Below, one piece after another: positions 44,563-52,444 of a DNA stretch of 64,000 nt. Source of the DNA: Bdellovibrionales bacterium (GTDB lineage: Bacteria; Bdellovibrionota; Bdellovibrionia; Bdellovibrionales; UBA1609); the NCBI GenBank assembly GCA_016716765.1, contig JADJVA010000020.1:868001-932000 (forward strand). Reading direction: 5' to 3'. Position 1 is the first letter of the stretch. Every line of letters starts with the position of its first letter. The translations under genes and the position numbers were made by a program. The notes under the pieces were generated by a model. It was not told the DNA's origin, ran no database searches, and saw only the letters and a program-made list of their open reading frames with translations.

Positions 44563-46176
44563 CTATTGCAATGAGTGCGGATTTTTCATGATCAAGATCG
44601 CCGCCATCAATTTTGGCAGGTAATTTTTGTCGCCCTCATAACCGTTCCGAATGAGAGTCCAAGCGTCTCTTGAACCGAGAGCGTTCATCCCTTTCTGAAC
44701 TGCATTTTCACCCATGTTGTATGCGAGAACTGAAAGATGCCAGTCTTTGAATCGCAGATTATTGGACTGGAGATACCGCATAGCTGCGTCGGTGTTCAAC
44801 CCGACATCCAGACGCTCGTCTTTTTGACTTTCCACCCTCAAACCGTAATTTATTGCGGTCGATGGAATGAACTGCCAGAGACCGGCGGCCTTCATTGATG
44901 TGTTGCTCTGACCCTCAGTCAAATTCTGATACCCAGATTCAATGATTGGTACCGCCATGATCTCGATAGGAATGCCATACTTTTTCAATTGTTCGCCGAT
45001 TGCCGCTCTGTAATTCTGCATGCGAGACAACGAATCTCTCATGAAATCGCGACCCTCAGGTGTACCGATATAGCGATTCAGTTGTGTGAGCACAAGATCA
45101 TTGATGACAACGGGGAATCCCGATTCACTCTGAGCTCGAAAGGCCATTGCTTTGGCTTGTGACATGCTCACCCGGCGGTCTTGAACTAGGCCCTTTGATG
45201 CAACGGCGGTGGCGCCCATGATCGATGCGAGCAGAAGTCCGACCGAAATGCTGATCGACCGTCCAATTCTGGTTGATGATTTTGATAACATTTTCTCTAT
45301 CCTCCTTTTGAGTAAGTTGCCTTCAACCAAAAATGTGAGGCCTGTCGCGCAAACAGGCACATACTTCTGATTGATTGCGGTTTGCGCCACCTCGACGAGG
45401 CAGCGAGCATAGGCCTGAGATTCGACTTTATTTTGGTCGACCAGCGCCTCATCACAGGCAAATTCTTGAATTTCTGAGATCCAACGATTCCAAAAATGAA
45501 CTAAGGGGTTGATGATGCAGATCAGTCTCATCCCACACATGACATAAACCCATCGGGTATCACCGTGACGGTGATGCTGAAGTTCATGGGCAATCGCCAT
45601 TCTGTAATCTTCGCGCCGCTCAACCAGTGACGATGGCACAACAATATTCGCCTGACCCGGCAACCAGTATGAGAACGGAACCTGAATGCCATCATTGATT
45701 AAAATACGAACTCGCCCCAGTTTTCTAACTAAAAACGAGTTCCTCTTTGTCTTAAATAAGACTCTGAGATCGCGGCCTATAAAAAGACCTCCCAAAACCA
45801 ATACCACTGTACCCAAAATAGTCCATGCGATTGCCACCTGATCAGCTTGTAGAATGGATGACCCCATTGGCGTAGGTAAACTCAAGTAGCCTCCCTTATC
45901 GGGAGCCGTGTAATCTTGAGAAAAACTTTTGATCGACTGGGCCGACCATACTTTTGCGGCAGGAGAAAAGACTTCGTTCCTCGGGAGTAGCGGATGAATC
46001 ACAGACAGGATCAAAATGATCGACATCGCAGCATAGTGAAGTCTAAGTTCTGTTCCCGAGCCCATATTTAACTTTGCTCTTCTCAGTGAAAATGAAAATA
46101 GACTCAGGCCGACAAACCCAATCACAATCAAAAGATTCATGTTCAGATAAGTAGACAAAATTTGGGCCAAGCTCAC
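44563..46176 (-). CDS. BlaR1-like M56 metalloprotease fused to a lytic transglycosylase domain
   Basis: A 537-residue membrane protein. The N-terminal half is an M56/BlaR1-type module: transmembrane helices near residues 10-30, 48-62 and 115-134, the zinc motif HELQH (about 197-201) in AIAHELQHHRHGD, and the third ligand region EIQEFACDEALV. After another helix (about 312-328) comes a Slt family domain, with the catalytic glutamate in VPIIESGYQ (about 413), then AGLWQFIPSTAINYGLRVES and LAYNMGENAV. BlaR1 proteins normally end in a penicillin-binding sensor domain; here that place is taken by a muralytic enzyme. It is coupled to a BlaI-type repressor gene by a 4-nt overlap. Confidence 0.87.
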   Translation of the reverse strand: MSLAQILSTYLNMNLLIVIGFVGLSLFSFSLRRAKLNMGSGTELRLHYAAMSIILILSVIHPLLPRNEVFSPAAKVWSAQSIKSFSQDYTAPDKGGYLSLPTPMGSSILQADQVAIAWTILGTVVLVLGGLFIGRDLRVLFKTKRNSFLVRKLGRVRILINDGIQVPFSYWLPGQANIVVPSSLVERREDYRMAIAHELQHHRHGDTRWVYVMCGMRLICIINPLVHFWNRWISEIQEFACDEALVDQNKVESQAYARCLVEVAQTAINQKYVPVCATGLTFLVEGNLLKRRIEKMLSKSSTRIGRSISISVGLLLASIMGATAVASKGLVQDRRVSMSQAKAMAFRAQSESGFPVVINDLVLTQLNRYIGTPEGRDFMRDSLSRMQNYRAAIGEQLKKYGIPIEIMAVPIIESGYQNLTEGQSNTSMKAAGLWQFIPSTAINYGLRVESQKDERLDVGLNTDAAMRYLQSNNLRFKDWHLSVLAYNMGENAVQKGMNALGSRDAWTLIRNGYEGDKNYLPKLMAAILIMKNPHSLQ

Positions 46177-46574
46177 TTGCGCCCTCCAGCCTGGTCAATC
46201 AAGTGTTTGAGTTCCTTTAAATCATTTTCATCTAATCTGCCCGAATCAAGAAGCTGGCGTACTAAAGCCATTGGTGTTCCATCGAAAACGCGTTCAACAA
46301 CATGCCTTACCGTCTTGGCTTCGTAATCATTCTTCTTTAGCCGTGGAATATAGATATGACCTCGTCCTTCTTTGCGAGTTTTCAAAATCTCCTTTTGCTC
46401 CAAGATTCGCAAGATAGTTGATACCGATGTGTAAGCGAGATCTCTTGCTTTCGGCAATTGCCCAATCACGTCCGCAACAGACCCCTCTCCCAATCTCCAG
46501 AGGATGGTCATCAATTCCAATTCGGTTTCGGTCAGCAGCTTGCCATTGGCTTCTTTGGACTTTGCTTTTTTCAT
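46173..46574 (-). CDS. BlaI/MecI-family transcriptional repressor
   Basis: The 133-residue protein begins with a winged helix-turn-helix: LTETELELMTILWRLGEGSV, then the recognition part AYTSVSTILRILEQKEILKT and the wing EGRGHIYIPRL. A C-terminal helical dimerisation region follows with ALVRQLLDSGRLDENDLKEL. BlaI repressors are cleaved after the partner BlaR1 protease is activated. The partner gene is coupled downstream and two dyads lie just upstream of the start, so an autoregulated pair responding to cell-wall damage is likely. Confidence 0.88.
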   Translation of the reverse strand: MKKAKSKEANGKLLTETELELMTILWRLGEGSVADVIGQLPKARDLAYTSVSTILRILEQKEILKTRKEGRGHIYIPRLKKNDYEAKTVRHVVERVFDGTPMALVRQLLDSGRLDENDLKELKHLIDQAGGRK

Positions 46575-46598
46575 GTATCCCCCACAATCAAAAGACTA

Positions 46599-46635
46599 AC
46601 TAAGAGCTTAGTAGATAACAACTAAAAACTTAGTT
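46599..46635. promoter_or_regulatory. Two tandem dyads upstream of the BlaI-like gene (candidate operators)
   Basis: ACTAAG-AG-CTTAGT (46599-46612) and AACTAA-AAAC-TTAGTT (46620-46635) lie 25-61 bp upstream of the repressor start codon and share the half-site CTAA/TTAG. BlaI-family repressors bind such paired short dyads over their own promoter. Confidence 0.65.
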
Positions 46636-46705
46636 TTCAGGACCTCAAAGGAATTTGCTATGATATTTCAGTCATTTAGGTAAGAGGCTTCCGCGCTCAA
46701 TTTGA

Positions 46706-47131
46706 CTACTTTGAAATGTCAGACTTAAACGAAAGCAAACGCTCTTTGATTTCATTCTTTGCGCGTCGGAATGCACTTTCCTTTTCTGATTCAGGAGCGG
46801 AGGCTGGATCTTGAATCGGCCAATGAAGTCGCTTCGCTCTTGAAGGCAACATAGGACAAACTTCTTCGGCACAAAGTGTGATGACATAATCAAGATTTTC
46901 AAGAAATTTCAGTGGAAGCTGCTCTGTCGATTTTGACCAGTTTTTTGAAATATCGATGTCATCTTCCTTGAGAATTTCGATAGCCCAAGGCTGAACCCTT
47001 CCCGAGGGCTCCGAACCAGCACTTTCAACTACAGCACTGCTTCCAAAGAGGGATTTTGCTAATCCCTCCGCCAACTGACTTCTCGCCGAATTGGCAACGC
47101 AAAGAAAGAGAATATGAACTGACTTAGACAT
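46706..47131 (-). CDS. arsC: Arsenate reductase, low-molecular-weight phosphatase type
   Basis: ArsC reduces arsenate to arsenite for export. The 141 residues start at ATG 47131, chosen because AAGGAG precedes it; the frame is open 17 codons upstream. The catalytic loop is FLCVANSARSQLAEG, a CX5R motif, and the later cysteine in VITLCAEEVCPML fits the thioredoxin-coupled type. The second acidic motif is in HWPIQDPASAP. It overlaps the Acr3 gene by 8 nt in the same operon. Confidence 0.9.
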   Translation of the reverse strand: MSKSVHILFLCVANSARSQLAEGLAKSLFGSSAVVESAGSEPSGRVQPWAIEILKEDDIDISKNWSKSTEQLPLKFLENLDYVITLCAEEVCPMLPSRAKRLHWPIQDPASAPESEKESAFRRAKNEIKERLLSFKSDISK

Positions 47132-48197
47132 CAATAGGCTCCTTAAAAAATTTTCTTTTGATCCACAATGAAACTGAAACAAGAAGAATTAAAACTGGGA
47201 CTTCCACTAAAGGCCCAATGACTGCCGCAAATGCGGCACCGTGATGGATGCCAAAGGTGGCAACTGCGACCGCAATTGCTAGTTCAAAATTATTTGAAGC
47301 TGCTGTAAATGAAAGCGTCGCCGCCTTCTCATAATCTGCGCCCGCTCTTTTGCTCATGTAAAATGAAACCAGAAACATCAAAACAAAATAAACGAGCAGT
47401 GGCATTGCAATTCGAAGAACGTCTAACGGCAACTGAATGATTTGGTCACCTTTAAGCGAAAACATCACGACGATAGTAAAGAGAAGAAACACCAATGTCA
47501 GAGGCGAAATTCGAGGAACAAATACCTCCTCAAACCATTTGCGTCCTTTAGATCGAATCAAAATCCTGCGACTAAAGTAGCCAGTGAAAAATGGTATTCC
47601 AAGATAGATAAGAACCGCAAGGGCAACATCCTGAATGGTGATCGCAACTTCAACTGAAGTGAGTCCGAGCCACTTTGGCATCGTCGTCAAAAAGAAATAC
47701 GCCAGGAATGGAAAAGTAAAAATCTGAAATATGGAATTCAGAGCGACAAGCCCAGCACAATATTCTCTACTTCCACCAGCCAAATCATTCCAAACGATCA
47801 CCATCGCGATACAACGTGCAAGGCCGATCAGAATAAGCCCTGTCATGTATTCGGGATAGTCGCGTAGAAAAATCATCGCGAGACAAAACATTAAGATAGG
47901 TCCCACAAGCCAATTCTGCACAAGCGACAGCAGAAGAACTTTGAAGTTGGAAAAAACCTTCGCCATCTCCTCGTATCTGACCTTTGCCAGAGGCGGATAC
48001 ATCATGAGTATCAGCCCGACCGCAATTGGGATTGAAGTAGAGCCTATTGACAATTTCTCCAGAATGAGCGGGATTGCGGGCACAAACCAGCCAAGCAGTA
48101 CACCAAATGCCATTGCACAGAAGATCCAAAGCGTTAAATAGCGATCGAGAAACGAAAGCCTTCGTAACATTGATATTGATGCATTGCTCTCACCCAT
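47124..48197 (-). CDS. acr3: Arsenite efflux permease Acr3
   Basis: The 357-residue inner-membrane carrier has about ten hydrophobic helices and Acr3 family signatures LLGWFVPAIP, MMYPPLAKVRYEEM and GLARCIAMVIVWNDLAGG with the key cysteine. SFTAASNNFELAIAVAVATFG lies toward the C-terminus. Acr3 exports arsenite using the proton-motive force. It is divergent from arsR. Confidence 0.93.
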   Translation of the reverse strand: MGESNASISMLRRLSFLDRYLTLWIFCAMAFGVLLGWFVPAIPLILEKLSIGSTSIPIAVGLILMMYPPLAKVRYEEMAKVFSNFKVLLLSLVQNWLVGPILMFCLAMIFLRDYPEYMTGLILIGLARCIAMVIVWNDLAGGSREYCAGLVALNSIFQIFTFPFLAYFFLTTMPKWLGLTSVEVAITIQDVALAVLIYLGIPFFTGYFSRRILIRSKGRKWFEEVFVPRISPLTLVFLLFTIVVMFSLKGDQIIQLPLDVLRIAMPLLVYFVLMFLVSFYMSKRAGADYEKAATLSFTAASNNFELAIAVAVATFGIHHGAAFAAVIGPLVEVPVLILLVSVSLWIKRKFFKEPIDV

Positions 48198-48213
48198 TAA
48201 CTTCTCCGTTGAT

Positions 48214-48231
48214 TATCGTTTGCATACGATA
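48214..48231. promoter_or_regulatory. Candidate ArsR operator
   Basis: The inverted repeat TATCGT-TTGCAT-ACGATA lies in the 46-bp divergent region between acr3 and arsR. ArsR/SmtB repressors bind such dyads over the promoter and leave on binding arsenite. Confidence 0.6.
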
Positions 48232-48243
48232 TAACTTTGGCCG

Positions 48244-48591
48244 ATGGCGTTGGCAAGAACTGATGGATTTCCAGATAAGGATGTTCAACTTGCTGAGTGG
48301 TGCAAAGCGCTAACTCATCCTGCACGTATTATTATTCTTCGCACGCTCGCAAGTCGTGGCGAGTGTATCTGCGGCGAGCTTGTAGTTGATCTTCCCCTAT
48401 CTCAAGCATCCGTGAGTCAACATCTAAAAGCACTGAAGGAAGTAGGCCTAATTAAAGGCGAGATCGAAGATCCTCACTCAAAATACTGTGTGAACAAGGG
48501 GAATTTCGAGAGACTTGTCACAGCGCTAAACAAATTTGCAGCAAATGTCATCGCGGATCTTGACGACGAAGCATGTGTCGTTAAGGAGTGA
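48244..48591 (+). CDS. arsR: ArsR-family metalloregulator
   Basis: The 115-residue winged helix protein shows WCKALTHPARIIILRTLASR, the metal-binding neighbourhood GECICGELV, and the recognition helix LSQASVSQHLKALKEVGLIK. Another cysteine lies near the C-terminus (DDEACVVKE), so the exact arsenite ligand set could be the ECxC type or include the tail. It is divergent from the acr3-arsC operon and presumably represses both sides. Confidence 0.9.
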   Translation: MALARTDGFPDKDVQLAEWCKALTHPARIIILRTLASRGECICGELVVDLPLSQASVSQHLKALKEVGLIKGEIEDPHSKYCVNKGNFERLVTALNKFAANVIADLDDEACVVKE

Positions 48592-48620
48592 CAACAAATA
48601 ACTATATCAATTTGTCTTCT

Positions 48621-49109
48621 TTATTTTGAAAGCGCAGCGTTTATTGCGGCAATCAACTGAACATCATCTGGCTCTGTTTTTGAAGGAAACCTGTTGATTA
48701 GCTTTCCAGTCCGATTAACTAGGAATTTTTCAAAATTCCAAGCAATTTCCTTTTCTGCATTTTCAGATTTCGTAAGCCACCTAAAGAGCGGATCTTTCTG
48801 AGCTCCACTAACAACCATTTTAGGGGTTAAAGGAAAACTAACCCCATAATTTAGTTTACAAAATTTCTTCACTTCATCATTTCCCTCCGGGGTCTGCGAT
48901 CCAAAATCATTGCTGGGCACTCCCAAAACCACAAGTCCCTTATCCTTGAACCTCTGATGAAGTTTTTCCAATCCATCAAGCTGTCCTGTATAACCACAGC
49001 GCGTAGCAATATTTACGACGAGGACAACTTTACCCTTATATTCACTCAGATCCATGGCGATTCCTTTGTTAGACAAAACTAGAAATATAAATGCAAAAGC
49101 TATTCTCAT
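48621..49109 (-). CDS. Glutathione peroxidase family protein, exported
   Basis: A 162-residue thioredoxin-fold peroxidase. The catalytic cysteine (not selenocysteine) lies in VNIATRCGYTGQLDGL, the glutamine/asparagine site in GVPSNDFGSQTPEG, and the Trp-Asn-Phe motif in IAWNFEKFLVNRTGK. The N-terminus is hydrophobic (AFAFIFLVLSNKGIAM), and the usual first strand and loop before the YKGKVVLVVN strand are almost absent. It probably reduces peroxides in the periplasm, using thioredoxin-like partners. The gene is convergent with arsR. Confidence 0.87.
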   Translation of the reverse strand: MRIAFAFIFLVLSNKGIAMDLSEYKGKVVLVVNIATRCGYTGQLDGLEKLHQRFKDKGLVVLGVPSNDFGSQTPEGNDEVKKFCKLNYGVSFPLTPKMVVSGAQKDPLFRWLTKSENAEKEIAWNFEKFLVNRTGKLINRFPSKTEPDDVQLIAAINAALSK

Positions 49110-49435
49110 ATCTTCCTCACTAGCAAAGATTTAGAAAGAAATCTGGATTTTTCTTCGACCACCGCCAAATCCCTTTGGGCCCCATTTTGCTACCCCAAGA
49201 AAATTATGATTTGGTCTCAAAATACAAAACTGCCATGGTAAACCAAAGTCCACAACTACAAAATTTCGAAAATTGACTTGCTCAGCACCACAAAAAGATA
49301 GCCAGGAATCTGTCATCCTGTTTTGACTCATGACCGATATGGAATTCATTTCTTTAGCTCCGCTGGAAATTTCATTGACACGCCCAAATCCAAGAAAATA
49401 GACTTCGGCATTCGGTGAGGTTTTTTTTGAAATAG

Positions 49436-49942
49436 TTGCTTGTTCTTACTGTCTTGCTTTCGACCTTTCCAGCATTTAGTTTGGTCACGATTTCAAAGGA
49501 ATACCTCTTCCCGCCAAACAAATTGGCAACTGTCGAAAGCGAAATTCAAAAAGCCGCCACTCGAGATTCTGAGATGCAAGAGTATCCCGTTTTTATTTCG
49601 ATTGACCGAGAAAATGGAATTAGCCTGGGGTGTCCACCGCACATGCCAAAGACCGATACAACTGGATGCTCGCTGTATTTCTCTCTCAAATTCGATTCGC
49701 TCTCACTGATCATTAAAAAGGGTTTGTCACTTTCTTTTAAGTCTCAGCAGGTTGTTGATCAACTGAAAGCGATTGATCCGGAATCGACGCAAGACCATCA
49801 ACATTTCGGTTCGCCATTTGAAAAAGCGGATTCCTTTTCCAGTCATTACTATTGTCAAGTAGAAAACCTAGAAAGAGAAAAGGCTTGGCAATGCTATCTT
49901 TTTATTACTGAAAGCCTTGGGGGACCTGGTGAATCGAAATGA
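49436..49942 (+). CDS. Exported hypothetical protein
   Basis: A 168-residue frame, TTG start, with a hydrophobic N-terminus (LVLTVLLSTFPAFSLV) and two cysteines well inside the chain (GCPPHMPKTDTTGCSLYFSL). I recognise no family. The stop is embedded in a strong hairpin, which supports it as a real transcription unit. The 5' side (49131-49349 minus strand) has another frame without support. Confidence 0.5.
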   Translation: MLVLTVLLSTFPAFSLVTISKEYLFPPNKLATVESEIQKAATRDSEMQEYPVFISIDRENGISLGCPPHMPKTDTTGCSLYFSLKFDSLSLIIKKGLSLSFKSQQVVDQLKAIDPESTQDHQHFGSPFEKADSFSSHYYCQVENLEREKAWQCYLFITESLGGPGESK

Positions 49943-49974
49943 GTGAACTCTAAACTGAAGTTCAGAGTTCACTC
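49941..49974 (+). terminator. Strong hairpin at the end of the exported hypothetical gene
   Basis: GAGTGAACTCT pairs perfectly with AGAGTTCACTC around a 12-nt loop, starting within the stop codon region. No T run follows, so termination may be weak or bidirectional. No gene is seen from here to 50198. Confidence 0.6.
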
Positions 49975-50198
49975 GACATCGACCGCTCAGTCTTTGATGG
50001 TTTTGACTGGTTCAGCGACCTGCAATCGTCTTCAAGACATTCAACTCTCCTACCAGCAGGCGGGCGCGACAAGTTTTGGACTAAAAATCCTTGGAAGCTA
50101 CAATCAATGACGGAATATGCGAAAGTGGAGAAGTCTGTATTTACGCATTTCGAACGACCGGCATCTAAACGCTCTACAAGCACCTCTTCATATTCCCT

Positions 50199-50999
50199 CT
50201 ATTTGAACAAACTTGGCGGCAAGGGAATGAAAACAGAAGTCCTTTTTGCGTACTCCGAAAATCCGGGCCGAGATTTCATAAGATGTTCAAGCATAGACAC
50301 TCCAGAAACTTTTAGAATTAAATAAGTCACTCCGATGGGGGAAATAATCGTCGCCCAACCAAAGGGTAAATCAATAACCATGATCCAAATACCCCACCAC
50401 TGCAAAACTTCTCCAAAGTAGTTGGGGTGTCGCGACCAGCTCCAAAGCCCCTCGGTCATCAATTTGCCCTTGTTCTCAGATTTGCGCTTGAACCTTCTCA
50501 GCTGCTCATCTGCAATCGTCTCAAAAAGAAAACCGGATGCGGCCACAATGAGTCCAAGCCAACTGATCCAGGACAATGTGGTGGAAGCGGCTTCATCTAT
50601 GGCGAGTAAGACGGGAGTGAGAAACAGATAGAGTATAAAAGGCTGGAGAACAAAAACTTGCAGATAGGACCGCCAAAGCCAATTCTGGCCCCAAGCTTTT
50701 CGCCAGTTATTGTAGCGAACATCTTCAGCTCTGTGAGAGAGATTGCGCCATCCCACATGAATAAAGAGTCGAGTTGCCCAAACGGTCAATAGGATGAGAA
50801 TCGCAATGGCCCTCTGAGAAACAGACGAGAGCCCATGAGGAGCTCCCCATAGCGCAGCCCCCAAGGCGGTGAGTATAAAAGCTGGCCCCCAAAGTACGTC
50901 AGCTAAGTCATTTTTCTTTAGCAAAAGAGCTGGAATGGATACGACTTGAAACAAAATAATTGCCACCAAGAATCCAATTGACCAAACATTAACGGTCAT
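50199..50999 (-). CDS. DUF1295 membrane protein (steroid 5-alpha-reductase-like)
   Basis: A 266-residue protein with about seven hydrophobic helices and the DUF1295/ICMT-like core GLWSWSRHPNYFGEVLQWWG, preceded by RRFKRKSENKGKLMTEG. Family members reduce or methylate lipid substrates; the actual substrate is unknown. Its promoter region contains a TGTATAGA-N4-TCTATACA palindrome shared with the photolyase/LitR intergenic region, and DUF1295 genes are typical companions of LitR-controlled light-inducible loci. Confidence 0.85.
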   Translation of the reverse strand: MTVNVWSIGFLVAIILFQVVSIPALLLKKNDLADVLWGPAFILTALGAALWGAPHGLSSVSQRAIAILILLTVWATRLFIHVGWRNLSHRAEDVRYNNWRKAWGQNWLWRSYLQVFVLQPFILYLFLTPVLLAIDEAASTTLSWISWLGLIVAASGFLFETIADEQLRRFKRKSENKGKLMTEGLWSWSRHPNYFGEVLQWWGIWIMVIDLPFGWATIISPIGVTYLILKVSGVSMLEHLMKSRPGFSEYAKRTSVFIPLPPSLFK

Positions 51000-51100
51000 T
51001 AACCCCCCTCAATCTTGAAGCAATCGAGTTTCCATAGAACAAAATTGACGATTGAGATTGCTTGATATCCACATACAAACTCTAACAGAATCGATCGATT

Positions 51101-51120
51101 TGTATAGAATTATCTATACA
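51101..51120. promoter_or_regulatory. Candidate LitR/CarH operator 1
   Basis: The perfect palindrome TGTATAGA-ATTA-TCTATACA lies in the divergent region between the DUF1295 gene and the lipocalin-DUF2177-SOUL operon. The same arms recur at 58471-58490, next to the LitR/CarH-type regulator gene. Confidence 0.75.
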
Positions 51121-51140
51121 TACTAAATTCCTTAATGTAA

Positions 51141-51364
51141 GATGGTAGATGGAGTCCCAAGGAGGAGCATTATTGGATACTGGCCCTCGGCGAGAAGAAT
51201 TCCGAAAATCTATATTCGCGGTAGTCGTTGGATCACCAAGGCTTGATTTTGGATGGATTCTCTCCCGGACTCCTGTGTTAACTGAAAGTAGTATTGAAAA
51301 AGCTCTGAGTGCCGCAGAGTCTGTGGGATATGATCGCGAATTATTTAAATCTTTTCAAAGGTAA
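51141..51364 (+). pseudogene. Lipocalin (Blc-like) remnant, N-terminally truncated and frameshifted
   Basis: One frame from 51150 reads WSPKEEHYWILALGEKNS. After a frame change the sequence continues SIFAVVVGSPRLDFGWILSR and TPVLTESSIEKALSAAESVG, the C-terminal strand and helix of bacterial lipocalins (WILSRTP is diagnostic). The first two-thirds of the domain, including GxW, are missing, and an in-frame stop precedes the fragment. It stands first in the operon directly downstream of the operator. Confidence 0.75.
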
Positions 51365-51367
51365 CAT

Positions 51368-51778
51368 ATGGAAAAGCTAAAACAGTTTTTTGTAGCTTTG
51401 GTTCTATTTGCGGTGTTTGATTTTATATGGCTTGGCTTTGTCATGAAAGATTTCAATATGCGCCAATTGGCCGAGATCGGGAGATTTGAAAACGGTATTT
51501 TTCAGATGTACTATCCAGCAGCTTTATCCACGTACTTTTTGATGGCACTGGCTGTGCCTCTTTATGTTTTGCCAAAATTGACGAGGCAGGATTCTCTGTT
51601 AAAAGTATTTTCTTCTGGCGCAATCTTGGGAATGATAATTTATGGCGTGTTTGACATGACAAATTTGGCGATCCTAAAAAACTACCCTGTGGCCTTTATT
51701 GCCCCCGATATCGCATGGGGAACATTTGTTTTCGGCCTGGTGTCGGTATTTACCTTAAAACTGGACAGGCAAAGATGA
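51368..51778 (+). CDS. DUF2177 membrane protein
   Basis: A 136-residue protein with four hydrophobic helices. It starts LVLFAVFDFIWLGFVMKDFN, and a second conserved block is GMIIYGVFDMTNLAILKNYP, both characteristic of DUF2177. Function unknown; the family is commonly found in light- or stress-inducible clusters with photolyase. It overlaps the SOUL gene by 4 nt. Confidence 0.87.
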   Translation: MEKLKQFFVALVLFAVFDFIWLGFVMKDFNMRQLAEIGRFENGIFQMYYPAALSTYFLMALAVPLYVLPKLTRQDSLLKVFSSGAILGMIIYGVFDMTNLAILKNYPVAFIAPDIAWGTFVFGLVSVFTLKLDRQR

Positions 51779-52401
51779 ATACTTCTTCAATAGCCTCAAT
51801 CTGTAAAATAGTTTTTTTAGTCATGCCAATGTACTCGGGAGTAACTATGGCCACCGAAGAACCAAAATATAAAATAGAATCCAAAGGTGATCTTTACGAA
51901 GTTCGGAATTATGACTCTACCTTGGTTGCGGAAACAACGATTGATGCCAACTTTGAAGATGCGGGCAATCGAGCCTTCAGAATATTGGCAGACTATATTT
52001 TTGGCAACAATGCGATTGAGACCAAAATCGAAATGACCGCGCCTGTTTCCCAAGTAAAATCAAAAAAAATAGAAATGACTGCACCCGTAAATTTAAGCAA
52101 GAATGATATGGGCTTTGTGGTCCAATTCACCATGCCAGCCACATTTACCTTGGAGAATATCCCTAAGCCCAATGACGAGAGAGTTCTCATTCGCGAAATT
52201 CCAAAGCGAAAGGTGGCAGTGTTTAGCTATTCGGGCTCGTGGTCTGAGGATCGCTACAAACGAAAACTTGCGGAGTTTCGGTCAGCCCTAGAAAAGGATC
52301 AAATTAAAACCTTAGGCGAACCGGTTTTTGCGAGGTATAATTCTCCATTTCAACTTTGGTTTTTAAGACGCAATGAAATTTGGCTCGAGGTTGCTCATTG
52401 A
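51775..52401 (+). CDS. SOUL heme-binding family protein, exported
   Basis: A 208-residue protein starting at ATG 51775, which overlaps the DUF2177 stop (ATGA). An N-terminal hydrophobic segment (ICKIVFLVMPMYSGVTMA) suggests export. The SOUL/HEBP fold follows, with EVRNYDSTLVAETTI, two EMTAPV motifs (KIEMTAPVSQVKSKKIEMTA) and KVAVFSYSGSWSEDR. SOUL proteins bind heme or porphyrins, so a link to photosensitising porphyrins and light stress is plausible. It forms an operon with DUF2177. Confidence 0.88.
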   Translation: MNTSSIASICKIVFLVMPMYSGVTMATEEPKYKIESKGDLYEVRNYDSTLVAETTIDANFEDAGNRAFRILADYIFGNNAIETKIEMTAPVSQVKSKKIEMTAPVNLSKNDMGFVVQFTMPATFTLENIPKPNDERVLIREIPKRKVAVFSYSGSWSEDRYKRKLAEFRSALEKDQIKTLGEPVFARYNSPFQLWFLRRNEIWLEVAH

Positions 52402-52444
52402 ATGAGTCACGAAAATTTCTTTCTCAGCAGGATTTCCTCGAAAC

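Noticed and set aside
44360..44574. Start-less open stretch of 71 codons ending near the convergent Slt gene
   Set aside because: No start codon, a stop just upstream and no recognisable family; may be chance or an old remnant.
49131..49349. 72-codon minus-strand frame
   Set aside because: No signal, motif or ribosome-binding site, and composition is not protein-like; left unannotated.
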